A stretch of DNA of 64,000 bases from Candidatus Terraquivivens yellowstonensis (GTDB lineage Archaea; Thermoproteota; Nitrososphaeria_A; Caldarchaeales; Wolframiiraptoraceae): NCBI GenBank assembly GCA_023539445.1, contig JAKCEW010000005.1, positions 1 to 64,000 on the forward strand. Reading direction: 5' to 3'. Of the stretch, positions 19,556-29,940 are shown one piece after another. A program made the position numbers and the translations under genes. Every line of letters starts with the position of its first letter. The first letter of the stretch is position 1. The notes below the pieces were generated by a model that saw only the letters and a program-made list of their open reading frames with translations, was not told the origin of the DNA and did no database searches.

Positions 19556-20825
19556 TAGTTTCATGCCTTTCTGCACCTATCGAAACGTACCTTATTGGAC
19601 AAGCCAAGATTTTTTCTAGATATTCGATGTAATCCCTCAATTGCTTTGGAAGAACATCGAACCCTCCCTTCAAGGCTTCGAGTTTTTCCCTTTCCGAAAG
19701 ATCCCTCCAACCCTCCAACTCGACATATACTGGCCTACACTTTTCCAGAACATGTAACGAGCTAGGAAAGTTCTTAATCTCTTGACCGTTGTACTCATAA
19801 GCCAAGCAGACCTTAACGGGATCTATACCGGAAAGACAGTCCACCTTCGTCACAGCCACCGATGTAACACCGTTCAGCATTATCGAATACCTTACAGCAA
19901 CCGCATCGAACCAGCCAACCCTTCTGGGCCTTCCAGTGGTGGTTCCGTATTCCTTGCCCTTTTCTCTTACCATCGATGCGATGGGTTCTTCCATCTCTGT
20001 CGGAAATGGGCCCTTACCAACCCTCGTGGTGTATGCCTTAGTGACACCTATGACCTCGTCAACCCTCTTCGGACCTATGCCCACGCTGTTACATGCGGCT
20101 CCTGCCGTCGTGTTGGAGGATGTGACAAAAGGATACGTTCCATGGTCGATGTCCAACAGCGTCCCTTGGGCTCCTTCCAGTATTACAACTCCTCCCCGGT
20201 CTAGTGTTTCGTTGACAAGAAGCGCCACGTCTCCGACGTGCTTTCCTAGCTTTAGGGCAACCTCGCGGAGAAACTGGGCAACACGCTCGACGTCCAGCTC
20301 CACATTCATGTTGTAAACATTAGATAAAAGGGCCTTACTCATGTCTAAAGCCTTCTTAAGCCTAGGTTTGATAGATTCTATGCCGATCAAATCGGAGAAC
20401 CTTATGCCGACCCTTGCAGACTTGTAGGTATAAGCTGGGCCTATGCCCCTTTTGGTCGTTCCGACACCCTTACCGGACGACTCCTCTGCCTCATCCAGCA
20501 TCTTATGGACGTCCAGTACTATGTGCGCCTTGCCGTCGATCGTCAGCGTTGGTCGTATGCCCTCCCTGTTTAATGATTCCAGTTCCTCAAGGAGCTTTAT
20601 GGGGTCTATCACCATGCCGGATGCTAGGCAGACATGTTTGCCTCTAAGTGCGGCGACTGGTAGGTGATGGAACCTGTAAGTCTTACCGTTAAGGACAACG
20701 GTATGGCCTGCGTTAGCACCGCCCTGGTATCTTACCGCCAAATCCGCGTTTTCCGATATAAAGTCCACAATCTTGCCTTTTCCCTCATCGCCCCATTGGA
20801 GTCCGACGATCACTATGGCTGGCAT
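19545..20825 (-). CDS. purA: Adenylosuccinate synthetase
   Basis: VGLQWGDEGKGKIVDFI, GGANAGHTV, GTTKRGIGPAY. Confidence 0.95.
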   Translation of the reverse strand: MPAIVIVGLQWGDEGKGKIVDFISENADLAVRYQGGANAGHTVVLNGKTYRFHHLPVAALRGKHVCLASGMVIDPIKLLEELESLNREGIRPTLTIDGKAHIVLDVHKMLDEAEESSGKGVGTTKRGIGPAYTYKSARVGIRFSDLIGIESIKPRLKKALDMSKALLSNVYNMNVELDVERVAQFLREVALKLGKHVGDVALLVNETLDRGGVVILEGAQGTLLDIDHGTYPFVTSSNTTAGAACNSVGIGPKRVDEVIGVTKAYTTRVGKGPFPTEMEEPIASMVREKGKEYGTTTGRPRRVGWFDAVAVRYSIMLNGVTSVAVTKVDCLSGIDPVKVCLAYEYNGQEIKNFPSSLHVLEKCRPVYVELEGWRDLSEREKLEALKGGFDVLPKQLRDYIEYLEKILACPIRYVSIGAERHETIIR

Positions 20826-20828
20826 TTT

Positions 20829-22289
20829 TCACTCTATTACCTCCACGTCATGTGGGTAGCTCTCCTTTATGCCCGCCTCAGACAAGCTGATGAACTTGGC
20901 ATTGCTCCAGAGCTCCCTAATGTTTCTCGCGCCGCAATAACTCATACCGGCTCTAAGAGCTGACACGAGTTGTCTAAGGAGCTCCGAGGCACTCCCCCTG
21001 TAGGGCACGTATGCCTCGACACCCTCGGAGGTGTACGCGTAATCCACTATAGAGTCTAGGTCAAAATCTATCTGTCTACCCTCTTTGAGGTCTCTGGCTA
21101 GCATGGCATAAAACGATGCCATGCCCCTGTAGACTTTGTATTTCCTGCCGCCCTTAGATATCGTTGCGCCCGGGCTTTCATCCGTACCGGCAAGGAGGCT
21201 ACCTATCATCACGGTTGACGCTCCTGCAGCGATAGCTTTGACCAGATCTCCGCTGTTGCGTATGCCGCCGTCTGCTATCAACGGCACATCCATCTCAACG
21301 GACTTCTCAGCACAGCTGAGTATGGCAGTAAGCTGTGGTACGCCGACCCCGGCCACAATCCTAGTTGTGCAAACAGCTCCTGGACCTATCCCGACCTTGA
21401 CGGCATCAGCACCAGCAGAGGCAAGGTCCTCAAAACCCTCGGGCGTAGCTACATTACCGGCAACTACCTGAACGTCGCCAAAGACTTCTTTAAGTTTCCT
21501 AACCGCCCTTATGACCTCATCCGTGTGACCGTGGGCAACGTCGATGACTAAAGCATCTGCGCCAGCATCTAAGAGTGCTTTTGCCCTATCCAGATAGCCT
21601 TCCTTTATCCCTATCGCGGCGGCAACCAAAAGCCTGCCCTTCTGATCCCTTGCAGCGTTCGGGTACATGCTCTTAATCATTATGTCTTTTGCCGTGACGA
21701 GGCCGACGACCCTATCATTTTCGTCAACAAGCGGCAGTTTCTCGACTTTGTACTTCTTGAATATCTCTTTCGCCTCCTCGAGCGTTATCCTACGGGTTGA
21801 GACCACAAGCCTCTCCCTTGGCGTCATGACATCGGTTATGGGCCTCTCATTATTCTCCTCGAATAGTATGTCGCGCTTCGTAACTAAGCCTTTAAGCTTA
21901 CCGTCCTCATCAACTACCAGAAGTCCTCCTACGCCATACTTTTCCATGAGCTCCCTTGCCTTTCCGACCGTGCTATTTAGGGGCAAAGTGTACGGCCTTT
22001 CTATTATGATGTTTTCAGCCCTCTTGACGCGCTGAACCTCTTGGGTTTGCCGCTCAATGGGCATGAACCTATGTATAACGCCTATCCCTCCATGTCTTGC
22101 CATCGTAATTGCCATCTCAGACTCCGTAACAGTGTCCATCGCTGAAGAGACTATCGGTATGTTCAGCCGTATCTTTTTCGTGAAGAAGGTTTCCGTTGAA
22201 ACTTCCTTCCTAGAACGTAGGGAGAACTTTTGGGGCACAAGAAGGACGTCATCGAAGGTTAAACCTTTCTCTATTTCTTTTATGACCAC
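20829..22289 (-). CDS. guaB: IMP dehydrogenase with CBS domains
   Basis: [43 protein letters not shown]. Confidence 0.95.
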   Translation of the reverse strand: MVIKEIEKGLTFDDVLLVPQKFSLRSRKEVSTETFFTKKIRLNIPIVSSAMDTVTESEMAITMARHGGIGVIHRFMPIERQTQEVQRVKRAENIIIERPYTLPLNSTVGKARELMEKYGVGGLLVVDEDGKLKGLVTKRDILFEENNERPITDVMTPRERLVVSTRRITLEEAKEIFKKYKVEKLPLVDENDRVVGLVTAKDIMIKSMYPNAARDQKGRLLVAAAIGIKEGYLDRAKALLDAGADALVIDVAHGHTDEVIRAVRKLKEVFGDVQVVAGNVATPEGFEDLASAGADAVKVGIGPGAVCTTRIVAGVGVPQLTAILSCAEKSVEMDVPLIADGGIRNSGDLVKAIAAGASTVMIGSLLAGTDESPGATISKGGRKYKVYRGMASFYAMLARDLKEGRQIDFDLDSIVDYAYTSEGVEAYVPYRGSASELLRQLVSALRAGMSYCGARNIRELWSNAKFISLSEAGIKESYPHDVEVIE

Positions 22290-22334
22290 TTAATCCCTTA
22301 GCCCACTGGTTGAGCGGCTGAATTTAAAGATTAA

Positions 22335-23354
22335 CTAGGTTACGACCTTCTCTAGCTCGGAAGTTTCGTATGCAAGCCTTATCTCCTTGGCTATCCTCCT
22401 ACCCATACTCATACCCTCACCATATAGCAGGTAGGAGTAGGGTGAGCCGTTTATGAAGAGGTTTGTACCGGCAACTATCCTAGCCGAGAATTCAAAGACG
22501 ACTATGTCATCGGGCGTTCTACAAATGGCCTCTATACAAAATGGCCCTATCATGCCTGGCGGTACGAGCCTTTTCGTAGCTTCGACAAACCTTTCAGCAA
22601 TGTCGAAGAATTTTTCCAGCATCGACTCCCTCAGGACTAGGGGTATGTTGCCTACTACCTCGTAGGTCGGTTGTACACCAAGGTTCAGCTGGTCCGACGC
22701 CGGTATCCTTCCCAAAGAGTCAACGTTGGTTTCGTACCTCCTGTCGACACCAAGCAACTCCACCTCCCCTTTAAGGGGCGAGTAGAAGAAATGGGGATAA
22801 ACAGTTACGCCTACTACGTACTCCTGTATGTAAAGCCCGCGATTCATCCGTACGCCCGTTTCCGTCAGTTTTTTTATCAAATCCTCCCTTCCGCTTGCTA
22901 TGAAGTACCCTCTCCCTCCCTCTGCGCCAGGTAGCTTGACTATGACAGGACAGTCCACTTCATCCGGTGAACTGAAAGCCCTCGGTACCTCTATGCCTGC
23001 TTTCTTGAGGAGCATTTCTTTGAGCTCCCTGTCCGATTCCCAAATTAGAAGTTCCCTATTCCCGAATATTGGGACCTTGAAATCCTTAACGAACTTCTTA
23101 ATATCAACGTCCGATATTATGGTTCCATGCGGTACCAATATGCTGCCCATGCTGTTTAGATTACTTTGCACATCCTCCCTTAGTAGGTCCTCCACACCCT
23201 CTACTAGGATTAACTCGTCCGCTAACCTGAACCTCTCGTAGAGTCTGTGGCGGCTCCTAGGGCATAAAAGTACGGCCTTAAGCCCCTCGTCCTTGGCGCC
23301 CCTTAGTATCTGAAGAGCCGAATGCGAGCCATATGTGGCGACCGATACCTTCAT
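22335..23354 (-). CDS. purP: Formate-dependent FAICAR synthetase, PurP family (copy 1)
   Basis: GSHSALQILRGAKDEG, ATP-grasp core, PPGMIGPFCIE, FEFSARIVAGTN. Confidence 0.85.
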   Translation of the reverse strand: MKVSVATYGSHSALQILRGAKDEGLKAVLLCPRSRHRLYERFRLADELILVEGVEDLLREDVQSNLNSMGSILVPHGTIISDVDIKKFVKDFKVPIFGNRELLIWESDRELKEMLLKKAGIEVPRAFSSPDEVDCPVIVKLPGAEGGRGYFIASGREDLIKKLTETGVRMNRGLYIQEYVVGVTVYPHFFYSPLKGEVELLGVDRRYETNVDSLGRIPASDQLNLGVQPTYEVVGNIPLVLRESMLEKFFDIAERFVEATKRLVPPGMIGPFCIEAICRTPDDIVVFEFSARIVAGTNLFINGSPYSYLLYGEGMSMGRRIAKEIRLAYETSELEKVVT

Positions 23355-24457
23355 GTAACCACCTCTTTTAGCCTATTTTGCTCTGCCGCCTTCTTAATCT
23401 CCATCGCTATCCTCCTACCTACGCCTACGACAAAACCATAATAGTACTTTGAGTAAGGGCTGGTCGTGGTCAGCATGGGGCTTCCCGGGACTCTCAACGA
23501 CACGTCGAAAACCACGAATTCTAGATCCTTGTCTATTGCGCCCTGAAGGGCAAATGGCCCTATTATGCCTGGCGGGTATTCTTTTTTTACGGTCTCTACG
23601 AACCTTTCACCAACTTCAAAGACTTTCTCCAGCAACGACTCCCTCACGGACGCTGGCTGATGTCCCACCTCTATGTTCTGGAGTAGGACGTCAACCTCTA
23701 GCTGTTCCCTGGCAGGAAGATTAACAAAGTCGTAGAGGTTCGTCTGGAGCCTCCTGTCCGCGCCAAGAAACTCAAGGCGATTATCGAGTGGCGAGTAGAA
23801 GTAGTTAAAGTTGAAAAGCGTACCTATGACAAATTCCTCTATCACGGCTTTGGATAGCCCCTCCTCGGATATCAGACCCGCTTCAATCCTTTCCCGAGCC
23901 TTTCGCCTATATTCTGAGGGTGAGGAGGCGACAAAGAAGGCCCTCTCAGCCTTCCTCTTGGCTTCCTGCACCTTCACTATCACGGGCCTGTCTATTTCGT
24001 CCGGCGAGCTGTACCTAATGGGCGTCCTTATACCGGCCTTAGAGAGGAGGTAATACTGGTTCCTTTCTGCCCACCTCTCCTCTGCCTTCAACAAAGCCCT
24101 GTTGCCGAATATGGGCACGAAAAATTCATTTTCTATACCGTCGTATGGCACGTAGGTCGTAAAGGACCTGTTGGGAACGAAGATGGAATTTGCTGCCCTC
24201 AGATCAATCATCACGTCCTGTTTCAGAACGTCGCTAAACTTCTCAACCACGATTATTCTGTCCACTATCCTCTTGAAATGGACATAGGCCTTCATCCTGT
24301 CCCTTTGACAGACTGCTATAGTCGAGAGCTCCTCATCCTTCGCGCCATCAAAGACTTCTAAAGCCGAGTGGCTTCCTATGCAGCTGACAGACAGCGCTCT
24401 TGTGTTGTAGCTCTCTATAAGCCTTGCTATCTGGGACCTCTCGATCAAACCCAGCAC
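23351..24457 (-). CDS. purP: PurP-family paralog (copy 2)
   Basis: GSHSALEVFDGAKDEE, PPGIIGPFALQ, FDVSLRVPGSP; overlaps copy 1 by 4 bp. Confidence 0.82.
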   Translation of the reverse strand: MLGLIERSQIARLIESYNTRALSVSCIGSHSALEVFDGAKDEELSTIAVCQRDRMKAYVHFKRIVDRIIVVEKFSDVLKQDVMIDLRAANSIFVPNRSFTTYVPYDGIENEFFVPIFGNRALLKAEERWAERNQYYLLSKAGIRTPIRYSSPDEIDRPVIVKVQEAKRKAERAFFVASSPSEYRRKARERIEAGLISEEGLSKAVIEEFVIGTLFNFNYFYSPLDNRLEFLGADRRLQTNLYDFVNLPAREQLEVDVLLQNIEVGHQPASVRESLLEKVFEVGERFVETVKKEYPPGIIGPFALQGAIDKDLEFVVFDVSLRVPGSPMLTTTSPYSKYYYGFVVGVGRRIAMEIKKAAEQNRLKEVVT

Positions 24458-24506
24458 CCAAGCTAGGCCTTGCTGTGTAGGATAAAAAATATAAAAAATT
24501 AAAGTT

Positions 24507-24935
24507 TTAGACCCCTTCCCGGACCACTTCGGTCCTAACCATGACGGACGATCTATCTGCGAAGTGCTTTGTGTACTCCTTCGGTGCCAATCCTTTGACT
24601 ATGTGCTCGAAAGCTTTCTCAGGCTGGCTTTCACGACCGCAAGTGTAGACATCAACCGTTGCGTATTGATAGCCGGGCCATGTATGCACCGCAACATGGC
24701 TCTCCGTGATTAGTGCTATGACCGAGACACCGCCCTTCTTACTGAAGAACTTCCACGACTTAAGCTCCACTAGGTGCATATTCGCTATCTTAATAGCCTC
24801 TTTTACCAGCCTCCTCAGGTACTTCTCGTCAGATATCAGTCGGACGTCGCATCCATAGAGATTGCCGTAGACGTGCTTGCCCACTATGTTGTCCTCGTCT
24901 CCCTTGAAAGTGGTCACCTTGTAGCTACTCAACAT
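24507..24935 (-). CDS. speD: S-adenosylmethionine decarboxylase-family pyruvoyl enzyme
   Basis: GNLYGCD, TESHVAVHTWPGYQYATVDVYTCG (ESH cleavage site). Track ORF extends to 25019; ATG at 24935 preferred (MLSSYKVTTFKGDED), with TTTATAATT upstream. Confidence 0.85.
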   Translation of the reverse strand: MLSSYKVTTFKGDEDNIVGKHVYGNLYGCDVRLISDEKYLRRLVKEAIKIANMHLVELKSWKFFSKKGGVSVIALITESHVAVHTWPGYQYATVDVYTCGRESQPEKAFEHIVKGLAPKEYTKHFADRSSVMVRTEVVREGV

Positions 24936-25099
24936 TTTTTGTCTATTTGCTCTACAAACCAAATTATAAATCTTCACCTTCACACGTACACTCAAGCACG
25001 TCTGACAACTCTTTTTCACATCGGTTGACCTTCGATGACAAGCATCCGCAAGTTATCATAAATTGCTAATTTGTTTGACTTCTTTTTTTGAAAATGAAA

Positions 25100-25250
25100 C
25101 AAAATTTGCACATCGGCTAAGCATCGGAAGTAAGAACGGTCTTGTGAGGGTGTCCCACCGGTTCGCGAGTCTTGGCCATAAACGCGCCGAACCGTCCCGA
25201 TAGCACGAAGTGGCTAACCAACCTGTAAGAGCCCGTTCACATTAAAGTTT
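25100..25250. ncRNA. Candidate structured RNA in GC-rich intergenic island (strand unknown)
   Basis: CGGTTCG…CGAACCG stem with extra CG/CG pairing, inside an otherwise AT-rich gap; TTTAAAAAAC-like box on the minus strand near 25250. Confidence 0.3.
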
Positions 25251-25289
25251 TTTAAATGCCCCGTGCCCGACTAAAGCCGGTAGTCCTTC

Positions 25290-26360
25290 TTGCCAACAAA
25301 AGAAGAACTCATTCAAATTCTCAGAAGCGTTATCGACCCAGAGCTCGGCATTGACATAGTCTCTTTAGGGATGGTAAAGGATGTTAGCGTAGAAAATGGC
25401 ACAATCAGAGTGACCCTAGAATTGACGACACCGGCCTGCCCGTTCCGTAGCCAACTGAAGGAGAACGTCGAGAAGGTTCTAAAGACGGCACCAGGGGTCT
25501 CCGAGGTTAAGGTAGATGTGGTTGCCCGCGTCGCCTCCTCAAGGGTCAGCTATAATGTTCTTCCAGGTGTAAAAAACATAATCGCGATCGCCAGTGGTAA
25601 GGGTGGTGTCGGCAAGTCCACAGTCGCTGTGAACATAGGTTTGGCCTTAAGCGAATTTGGTGCAAGCGTAGGCATACTCGATGCTGACATATACGGACCC
25701 ACAATACCCAAGATCTTAAACGTCAAAATTGGGCCTACCAACGCTGGTAATAAGATAGCGCCCGCAATAAGCTACAATGGTATGAAGGTGATGTCCATAG
25801 GTTTCCTCCTCCAAGAGGATGAGCCTGTAATATGGCGGGGGCCACTCGTCGCAAACGCCATCAAGCAGTTCTTGACTGAGGTGGAATGGGGCGAGTTGGA
25901 CTATCTCATAGTGGACCTTCCGCCCGGAACCGGCGATGCCTCGTTAACGCTGGCACAGAGCATCCCCCTTACCGGTGTCGTCATAGTTAGCACGCCCCAG
26001 GATGCCGCGCTGAGGATAGCTATGAAGGCCCTGAACATGTTCAGGAAGCTGAACGTCGAGATAATAGGTATAGTCGAGAACATGAGCTACTTCGTTTGTC
26101 CTAACTGCGGCCATGTGTCCGAGATATTCGGGAGGGGCAGTGTTAAGGCTGCCTGCGAGAGGCTTGGAATAAGGTTTTTGGGTGAAGTGCCGATAAGCCC
26201 GGATATAAGAATCAACGGCGACCTCGGAAAGCCGGTCGTGATCGCGGCACCGAAATCCGAATCGGCGGAAGCCTTCAGGAGAATAGCTTATGCTATAGCG
26301 GGTAGTGTTTCGGTTATAGCCTACAAGAAAAAAATGGGAGGAACGGGGAATGTCGCTTGA
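25290..26360 (+). CDS. Mrp/NBP35-type P-loop ATPase with N-terminal DUF59/MIP18 domain
   Basis: ASGKGGVGKSTVAVN, VDLPPGTGD, CPNCG; TTG start. Confidence 0.93.
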   Translation: MPTKEELIQILRSVIDPELGIDIVSLGMVKDVSVENGTIRVTLELTTPACPFRSQLKENVEKVLKTAPGVSEVKVDVVARVASSRVSYNVLPGVKNIIAIASGKGGVGKSTVAVNIGLALSEFGASVGILDADIYGPTIPKILNVKIGPTNAGNKIAPAISYNGMKVMSIGFLLQEDEPVIWRGPLVANAIKQFLTEVEWGELDYLIVDLPPGTGDASLTLAQSIPLTGVVIVSTPQDAALRIAMKALNMFRKLNVEIIGIVENMSYFVCPNCGHVSEIFGRGSVKAACERLGIRFLGEVPISPDIRINGDLGKPVVIAAPKSESAEAFRRIAYAIAGSVSVIAYKKKMGGTGNVA

Positions 26361-26808
26361 GAAAAAAGGCCTACCAGCGCCCGGAGTTTACGGAAAGGAA
26401 GAGCTCGACCTATGGAAATTACTATCGAGGATGCAAGATGCTTTAGTTGGTGGAAGCTCTGGAGCGGTCGCCAGCTTCTTGGGCATCGTCAAATCTATCG
26501 GTAGCAACGGAAAAAGGGTCGAGCATTTGGAGATAGAGGCATACGACAGACACGCGAACCCCACGATACAGAGGATATGCGAAGAGACGAGGGAGAAGTT
26601 CGGCCTAGAATTCGTAGGGATATGGCATCTAAAAGGCAGGTTTAAGGTCGGCGAACCTCTTGTACTGGTCGTCGTGGCAGGCAAAAGCAGGAAGGAAGTT
26701 TTTCAAGCTTTGGAGGAGGCTGTTAACAGGTACAAGACGGAGCCCGCGCTTTTCAAGAAAGAGGCATACGAGGATGGAACGTACGCGTGGCTTGATGCAG
26801 GGCATTGA
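26350..26808 (+). CDS. moaE: Molybdopterin synthase large subunit
   Basis: GAVASFLGIVKSIG, IWHLKGRFKVGEPLVLVVVAGKSRKE, KKEAYEDG. Confidence 0.88.
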   Translation: MSLEKKGLPAPGVYGKEELDLWKLLSRMQDALVGGSSGAVASFLGIVKSIGSNGKRVEHLEIEAYDRHANPTIQRICEETREKFGLEFVGIWHLKGRFKVGEPLVLVVVAGKSRKEVFQALEEAVNRYKTEPALFKKEAYEDGTYAWLDAGH

Positions 26809-26835
26809 TGGACGTTACTAGCGGGCTACGGTGCC

Positions 26836-27327
26836 TTATTCTTGTTTAGCAAATTGGGGTAGCAAGACCCTGATGAGCCTCTCTTCACCGGCCATGACGT
26901 GATAGCTCGGCGACCTAACCTTCTTATCCCCTACGAATACGTGGCCGTGAACTATCAGTTGCCTTGCATGGTGTATCGAGTTAGCCAATCCGAGCTTGTA
27001 AACAACGGTTTGTAACCTTCTCTCCAAAAAGTCCCTAACCGTAAGCCTTAGTACGTCATCCAACGTCGCCGTGGAGGGCAGAACCCCGAACCTCGCCAGC
27101 TTTCCTATAAGCACCCCCTCTTTCTCTTTCCTCTCTTCGCCACTAAGAACGAAGAGGGACCTAGCTATTGCCCTATACTTCCTGAGGGTTGCTGCCGTCC
27201 TCCAAAGCTCTCTTTTGTTCCTTAACCCGTACTCGCCTACGAGCTTCAGCTCTTCCGCTAAGACATCCGCTCTCCAAGGATGCCTTGGCGTCTCATACTT
27301 CTTACGGTGCCTCTTAGGGTCTCCCAT
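26836..27327 (-). CDS. rps4: Ribosomal protein uS4
   Basis: MGDPKRHRKKYETPRHPW; FLERRLQTVVYKLGLANSIHHARQLIVHGHV. Confidence 0.95.
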   Translation of the reverse strand: MGDPKRHRKKYETPRHPWRADVLAEELKLVGEYGLRNKRELWRTAATLRKYRAIARSLFVLSGEERKEKEGVLIGKLARFGVLPSTATLDDVLRLTVRDFLERRLQTVVYKLGLANSIHHARQLIVHGHVFVGDKKVRSPSYHVMAGEERLIRVLLPQFAKQE

Positions 27328-27414
27328 GCCTGTAGGCTAGGCTTTATTGTCCTATTTTTAGCTTTCGGAGATTTTAAGAGAAAAAGTTTATACGAGCTTG
27401 TCCTATTACGCGCT

Positions 27415-27723
27415 ATGGATTGTAGTCAATTAAAGTCTCTCGCAAGTTTTCAGAACCTCTTCAAGGAACTCTACATGTCTAGGGATTTGAGTAGGGGTGC
27501 CGATAAGACCCTGCTTTGGTTGGTATCAGAGCTGGGCGAGCTGGCCGATGCGTATCTAAAGCAGGATGTAAATTCTATGAAAGAAGAGGCGGCCGATGTA
27601 TTCGCATGGCTCTGCAGTTTTTGCAACTTGCTTAACATAGACCTTGAAGAGGCAGTCTTAAAAAAGTACGGCAACGGATGTCCTAGATGTTCCTCATCAC
27701 CGTGCAAGTGCCCGGTGAGATAA
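27415..27723 (+). CDS. MazG-like nucleotide pyrophosphohydrolase with C-terminal Cys motif
   Basis: WLVSELGELADAYLKQD…EEAADVFAWLCS; ATG at 27415 preferred over track start 27280. Confidence 0.8.
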   Translation: MDCSQLKSLASFQNLFKELYMSRDLSRGADKTLLWLVSELGELADAYLKQDVNSMKEEAADVFAWLCSFCNLLNIDLEEAVLKKYGNGCPRCSSSPCKCPVR

Positions 27724-27759
27724 GGAAATTAAAAACCCTTTTAATAGAATGTATCAGGC

Positions 27760-28998
27760 TTGCTACACGAGTACGAGATCGGTAAGCTTGAAGCAAAGGG
27801 CGAATTGAGAAACTTCTGTCCAGTTTGCAAGGGCAGGCTTTCTGAGTGCAGGCCGGCTGTGTGCCCATTTGTTAAGAAGCTATCTATGTGGATACCAATG
27901 GAAAGGTTCCAGGATAGGATAGTGTTCGGTGCGAGCCCACCAACAGTGTTCGTGGGTGAATGGGGGTATCCAAGGGTAAACGTCGGACCTGCCGTTTCTG
28001 CTATGGAAAAGGACTTCGCAGGTTTACTTGACTTGCATGAAAAATGGTTGGGTTTTTCCATAGATGAGCTCTTGCTCATGAGGCTCAGTCTACTTCACGG
28101 TAAGAAAAGGGTTGGTGTTACTGTAGCAAGGATGCCGAGCAGGTTTATCGAATCCTTCCAGGAGCTGGCAATGTCGTCTACACCAGTGGATACCGAAATG
28201 GAGTTAGAGAGCAGACCCGCGCTAAAGCCCCTATTTTACGTAAGGGAATCGCCAATAGGCCCTTCAGCGCCGCTTCTAAAAATAAGGCTTGCTGAGAATC
28301 CCAGCGTCCCAAGGATCGTCGAAAAGGCGGTATCGGATGCGGATTTGAGGGCAGAAAATGCTATCTTAACAATGTACCGCTCCGGCATTAGGCAAGAGCA
28401 CATAACCCGGCTCCTCTCCATCGGCCTCCTTGGCTCAAAGAATGAGAGGAAGATGGTCCCTACAGAGTGGAGCATAACGGCCGTTGATGGGATAATCGGC
28501 AAGGCACTCAGGAAGGAAGTTATAAAATATTCTTTAATAAACTGCTACGAGGTTTATGGGTTCGAGGCCTTACATAACAGAGTTTGCATCCTCTTGCTAC
28601 CGTTGAGATGGATGTTCGAGGTCCTTGAATACTGGCACAGCATGCCCAGCAAGTTTCCTTACTCGGACCACGAGATCACGGGCTTCCCGGAAAGGTATCC
28701 TGAGAATATTGGCGGTGCCTATCATGCAGTAAGGCTTCCGGTACTGGAGCATCTATCGGTTAGGAGAAGACAGGCGGCTGCTCTTGTCTTTATTGAGGTC
28801 TTCCCTGGCTGGTTACCGCTCGGCGTCTGGAGACTTAGGGAGATTAGCAGGAAGGCCCTTAGCATGCAACCTACCAAGGCGAATAGCTTAGATGAAGCCC
28901 TATCGCTCTTATCAACGAAGTTGAAACTTCCGATTGAAAAGTGGGTAAGAGCAAGCTGGTTGCTGGATTTCTTGAAAAATCAAACTAGGCTGGAATAA
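27760..28998 (+). CDS. nreA: Archaeal DNA repair protein NreA family
   Basis: CPVCKGRLSECRPAVCPF; FGASPPTVFVGEWGYPRVNVGP; 412 aa, TTG start. Confidence 0.82.
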   Translation: MLHEYEIGKLEAKGELRNFCPVCKGRLSECRPAVCPFVKKLSMWIPMERFQDRIVFGASPPTVFVGEWGYPRVNVGPAVSAMEKDFAGLLDLHEKWLGFSIDELLLMRLSLLHGKKRVGVTVARMPSRFIESFQELAMSSTPVDTEMELESRPALKPLFYVRESPIGPSAPLLKIRLAENPSVPRIVEKAVSDADLRAENAILTMYRSGIRQEHITRLLSIGLLGSKNERKMVPTEWSITAVDGIIGKALRKEVIKYSLINCYEVYGFEALHNRVCILLLPLRWMFEVLEYWHSMPSKFPYSDHEITGFPERYPENIGGAYHAVRLPVLEHLSVRRRQAAALVFIEVFPGWLPLGVWRLREISRKALSMQPTKANSLDEALSLLSTKLKLPIEKWVRASWLLDFLKNQTRLE

Positions 28999-29088
28999 AA
29001 ACGATCGTTTTACCCTGAGAATGTCTGGCAGTAATGGGGAGGGAAGCGGCTTATATGAGCACAATTTTCTTAAAATCGGTGCATAAGG

Positions 29089-29520
29089 ATGCCCAAGAAA
29101 CCTAAGAACACACTCTCACCAAGGTACAAGGCAAGGGTTGGTTACGAGAGCGAGTATGCTTTGGTCAAAAAGCTGGTCGGCAAGGGCTGGCCCGGATGGT
29201 ACGCTCTGAGAACCCCTGGAAGCGGAAGCGGAAAGATGGCAAAGCCAGACATTATAGCGGTAGAGAACGGAGAACTGTATGCTATAGAAGTCAAGTCAAG
29301 CAGGAAACCTTACGTCATGCTAAACAGGGAACAGGTTAAGAGGCTCCTAGAATTTTGCAGGATGTTCCGCCTAAGGTGTCCACATTGTGGAAAGGAATTC
29401 GCGGCAAAACCCGTCTTGGCGGTCAGGTTCATGGGTTATGGATGGGAATTCATCGAAGTTCCGGAGAATACGGACCATCCAATTATAATAAAAAGAAGGC
29501 CTAAAGACTCAGGTTCATGA
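29089..29520 (+). CDS. hjc: Holliday junction resolvase Hjc-like
   Basis: GYESEYALVKKL…RTPGSGSGKMAKPDIIAVENGELYAIEVKSS. Confidence 0.87.
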   Translation: MPKKPKNTLSPRYKARVGYESEYALVKKLVGKGWPGWYALRTPGSGSGKMAKPDIIAVENGELYAIEVKSSRKPYVMLNREQVKRLLEFCRMFRLRCPHCGKEFAAKPVLAVRFMGYGWEFIEVPENTDHPIIIKRRPKDSGS

Positions 29521-29931
29521 TGCATTCTTTCTTGTTTGTACCTGCTTATTTTGCTCCTTTTCTGGTGCCTGCTTAAGCTTTATCACCCTCTCCTCGACCG
29601 GTTTCTCGAAGACCTTTCTCTCAACTTCTCCAAGCTCAATGAGTAGAGGACTGAGGAAGTGGCTGAGCGACGGCGAGTTCTTAAGCCACTTTCTCTCGGA
29701 GGGTTTTGATAGATAACCTATTTGGACGAGGGCTTGTAGTAGATTCGATACGCTCCTTCTCTTCTTCTTATCCTTGGTGATCTCTGGTGGTAGGAGCTCT
29801 GCTATCTGTGTTAAAGTAAACGGTTGGACTCGTATGTTTGCTATAGCGGCTAAGATTGCCTCGACATCCTCTGGTTTCAACAACCTCGTTTTCCAACTAA
29901 GCATTGTGACTATCGGGTGAATCTTACCCAT
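29515..29931 (-). CDS. Hypothetical, probable winged-helix protein
   Basis: TLTQIAELLPPEI…SVSNLLQALVQIGYLSKP pattern; basic/Gln-rich tail. Confidence 0.5.
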   Translation of the reverse strand: MGKIHPIVTMLSWKTRLLKPEDVEAILAAIANIRVQPFTLTQIAELLPPEITKDKKKRRSVSNLLQALVQIGYLSKPSERKWLKNSPSLSHFLSPLLIELGEVERKVFEKPVEERVIKLKQAPEKEQNKQVQTRKNAS

Positions 29932-29940
29932 TGCGGTGCT

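Noticed and set aside
25080-25260. tRNA, 5S, RNase P or SRP RNA identity for the structured island
   Set aside because: None of the conserved blocks (T-arm GGTTCRA with acceptor stem, GAGGAAAGTCC, SRP S-domain) could be placed.
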